Source of the DNA: Todiramphus chloris collaris
Lineage: Eukaryota; Chordata; Aves; Coraciiformes; Alcedinidae
Reading direction: 5' to 3'
Length of the DNA stretch: 64,000 bases
Assembly (NCBI GenBank): GCA_025345505.1
Contig: JANVCC010000073.1
Coordinates: 9,738,887-9,802,886 of the forward strand
Shown: positions 61,118-64,000 of the stretch, in pieces
Layout of the letters: every line of letters starts with the position of its first letter
Position numbering within the stretch: the first letter of the stretch is position 1
The notes under the pieces: model-generated
Told to the model about the DNA's origin: nothing
The model's input: only the letters and a program-made list of their open reading frames with translations
The model's database searches: none
Program-made: the position numbers and the translations under genes

Positions 61118-63922
61118 CTTTCTACAAGTGGCTTCAGTAATTCTAGTGAGTTCTCATCCCTCTGCCCTAGATGAGTAGAGTTGCTGCCAGGAATGAAATG
61201 TGCAGATATTGCAGGAGGTTTCAGAGCAAGAAAGAGGGGAAATAAGAGTTATGAGAAGAGACTGGAGCCCATACATGGGTCATGCTCACAGCAGTTCAAG
61301 AAATACTCTTCCAAAGAAAGGAAAATATGTTATGTTGTGTTGCATTAGTGCAAACACTAATGGAAAAGTTCACAGTTACATCATCTGCAAGAAAGCAGAA
61401 TAATGCTAGGACCTGAGACCGGAAGTGATACAGAACAACATCTTGCATCACCCTCCATTCACCCAGCCATTGCAGTGTACCAACTGCTAGGAAACAAACC
61501 TGGCTGACCTACTTTAGCTCTAGGGAAATACTGCCCAATTTCATCTTTTGTAAGTAGGTGAGGAAGCTAAGTAATAGTTTGATATAGAACAGAATCCATG
61601 TGTGGCTGCATGAAGATAAAGGCTGCATCCTGCAGCTGAAACAAATCCATAGCCACTGAAGAATGACACTCTCACCTGAAAGTACAGAAGGCAGAAATTG
61701 AGTATTAATGCTTATTTCCCACAGCTATTCAACTGAATTCAATGTCTTGGTCTCTCTCTCTATCGCCTTCCCAGATCCTGGACTCTTTTCAGGACCTTTG
61801 CAGAATGACAAGGTGTTACAACAAGTAAAGTACAGCCACACCAAAAGAAGTTGTATGGGAGCAGAACTAAATCTGCGGTGTGAAACTCTCCCTGGAATTC
61901 AGTTCCTCACAAATTTTCACATCTTTTGCTTGAATTGCTATGTGCATTTCTTGGATGTGGCCTTCTCTGAAATAAATGCATTAGAGCAGATAAATGAATA
62001 GCTGCTCAATCACTACTACCCTTCCACAAAATGTCAAGGAGAGTTAGTAAACAAGATATGATAAACATTAATGATAAGCATTTCAAGATGGAACTCCAAT
62101 TTTATTGTAATAATTGGGACATAACAAGTCATATGGAACAGAAACTGTGTTTTCCAGCTGACTCTGGAATATCAGCTGTCCTGCCTGAGAACACAATATT
62201 TACTTATCTAGGTCTTCGTTGTTCCTGCAAGAAACATAAATTACCTCTGCCTGCAGTCACTAACATCTCTAATATCAGTCCTACAAAATTGAATTTTATA
62301 TGCAATATAAATGAAGTATGAATTTTCTGTAGTTTGTTACACTACTGAAGGTATTCTATGCTTTCATCCACAGCCTTTGGAGACCAAGATCCTGCTAGAC
62401 AAGCACAATTTCTATCCCAGATAGACATACACCTGAGATTATTTAAGCGTACTCAAACCACTGGAATGGACAGCAACTAAGGCAGCAAAGCCTGGTATAA
62501 AACTAAATCCAAACAAAAAATCTTTTCAGAATCAGAGCTCAGGAAAATACTGAGAATAACTATAAAGAGAATACATGAATAATTTTTCATAGTTAACAGT
62601 AATTTTGTTTTCTTTCCTACTCTCTCAAAACTGATTCTCCGTAGGCTCCAGATAATAGAAGCCTGCAGAGAAAGTAATCCCAGTGCCACCCTCACCCTCT
62701 CTAATCTACATTTATTTTTAAAGTATAAGTCATACAAATTAAATTTTCACAAAACACTCTATTGTTTTACATTGACTCCCAGTTTTATTCTAACACTGCA
62801 GATATGTGGCTTCTTTATTCATCATCAGAGACATTGTTAAAATGTAGGAAGTGACATGATAGGATAAATGCATGAAGGAACAAAAGACAAATCTTTTGGC
62901 TGGCTCATGTTAGTGACTATCTTATATTCTTGCAGTAAGTACATGGAAGACAAGGCATAATTTAGAAAAGTGTTAAATACCCTGAACCATGCTGTCTACA
63001 AAGTATTTTATGACAATTATGGTTAAAGCAGTAATAGCCATGGAGAGGGTACCACTGGGCAATTGAGAACACTTGATGTTAGCATGTTATAAATAGAGCA
63101 TTTCAACCCTTAATTATAGAACTGTTTCAATTAAAAAATGAAAATATTTTAGCTACAAATTGAGTTAAAACCCACATCAATCAGAAGAAATAAAAATTTA
63201 AATTTGTTTTTGAATTAAATATTTTTGGAGGCAACACTTCCAAAGGATAACGTTTTGGATCAGTCACTTAACTGAAAAGTCCATAAAGAGCATAACAGTG
63301 TTCTTTAACTACAAACATTGTTCTGTTACTTCACATTAAAGTGTGTTAATAGGTCTATTTCTTATGCTTTATATATTTATATATATAAGTTATTCAAAAC
63401 AATGTTTTTCTTTTGTATGTTTTCAGAAGACTAGAGACATGATCCCTGACCATGCCTGTCCCTGGTTACATTATAAAAATAATTAATATAATAATAAGAA
63501 AAGGATTCTTAATTGCTGTTCATAGCTATTGAAAAGATTCTCTGTGACATACTATTAAACTGTAGAGGGAAATACTTATCTGCTCTAGCAGCCATTTTCA
63601 AAGTACAAGCCACTCCCTTTTGCACAGTCTCTGTAAAAGAGGAGTAAGAACAAACACAGAGTATTTACGTTTGCTAGGACTTGTCAAAAGACTCCTTCTG
63701 AATTACCTAATAAATAGGTGTAAACCCTGCACTCTGTTGGTGTTACAGCATTCCCAGTCCCACCTCACAGTTGCAGCTTAATTCATTCATTTTGTGGAAC
63801 ACAGAAACTTTCTAATTTGCCTTCTCTCAGACACAATTACCACACACATGAAACAATAGAGATGATTTTGTCAGAGTTAGTACAGTAGTAAGTGATTTTT
63901 CTTGCTCAGATGTACAAATGTT
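61118..63922. other. Unique AT-rich DNA
   Basis: No recognisable gene. Two adjacent plus-strand frames (61708-62001 and 62031-62321) of just under 100 codons carry no motif I know and are probably chance. Confidence 0.5.
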
Positions 63923-64000
63923 ACAGAATGATTGTGGTTGGAAAGGACCTCTGAAGGTCATTTTGTCCAATACCTATTTTAAAACAGGTAAAAAACCCAA
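63923..64000 (-). mobile_element. CR1 LINE 3' end, continues past the window
   Basis: The plus strand shows the inverted CR1 tail CAGAATGATTGTGGTTGGAA, then AGGACCTCTGAAGGTCATTT and TGTCCAA. The rest lies outside the window. Confidence 0.8.

Noticed and set aside
1-64000. A previously undescribed defence or biosynthetic system
   Set aside because: No cluster of intact genes exists in the window. It is gene-poor bird DNA with retroelement remnants.

Overview
This window is vertebrate nuclear DNA, almost certainly from a bird. The evidence is the dominance of CR1 LINE fragments (at least ten pieces on both strands, many ending in the ATTCTATG-type 3' tail and several encoding the CR1 endonuclease/reverse transcriptase) together with avian-type ERV long terminal repeats. 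The background is AT-rich, and most short open frames look like chance. I see no bacterial operon, CRISPR array, rRNA or convincing tRNA, and no intact protein-coding gene.

Layout. 0-7 kb: an old LTR remnant (147-655), then a GC-rich block (about 2.2-4.1 kb) that reads as a decayed plus-strand multi-exon gene. It has a well-formed intron (2898-3082), a long frame broken by two stops, an internal protein repeat and an AATAAA poly(A) signal, with a related poly(A) motif 760 bp further on. A minus-strand CR1 tail (4557-4825) and a plus-strand CR1 pol fragment (5435-6395) follow. 6.4-24.6 kb: mostly unique AT-rich DNA with a worn CR1 endonuclease piece (13678-14180), one exon-like GC-rich island (14391-14549), several A/C-rich tracts and stretches that resemble conserved non-coding elements. 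24.6-25.4 kb: a complete solo LTR with a 5-bp target duplication. 25.4-36.6 kb: unique DNA.

36.6-42.0 kb is a layered transposon cluster, all on the minus strand. It holds an ERV 5' remnant (LTR 41404-42046, leader, broken gag), then an older CR1 (copy A) split by a younger CR1 (copy B, 38368-39433) inserted inside its endonuclease domain, then a third CR1 tail. 42-56.9 kb: mostly unique DNA. It contains an unusual short insertion at 49310-49596 with a 34-base poly(T) run and perfect 13-bp flanking direct repeats, which looks like a poly(A)-tailed retrocopy, a rare class in birds. 56.9-64 kb: more CR1 tails and a 357-bp solo LTR (60757-61113) with promoter and poly(A) motifs and a 4-bp target duplication.

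There is no cooperating gene set here. The story is the insertion history of retroelements in a gene-poor region, one dead or dying gene, and possible regulatory DNA. I found no evidence for a novel biological system. The most unusual items are the poly(A)-type retrocopy, the decayed repeat-containing gene and the nested CR1 pair. Family assignments rest on recognition of protein and DNA motifs, not on database searches.
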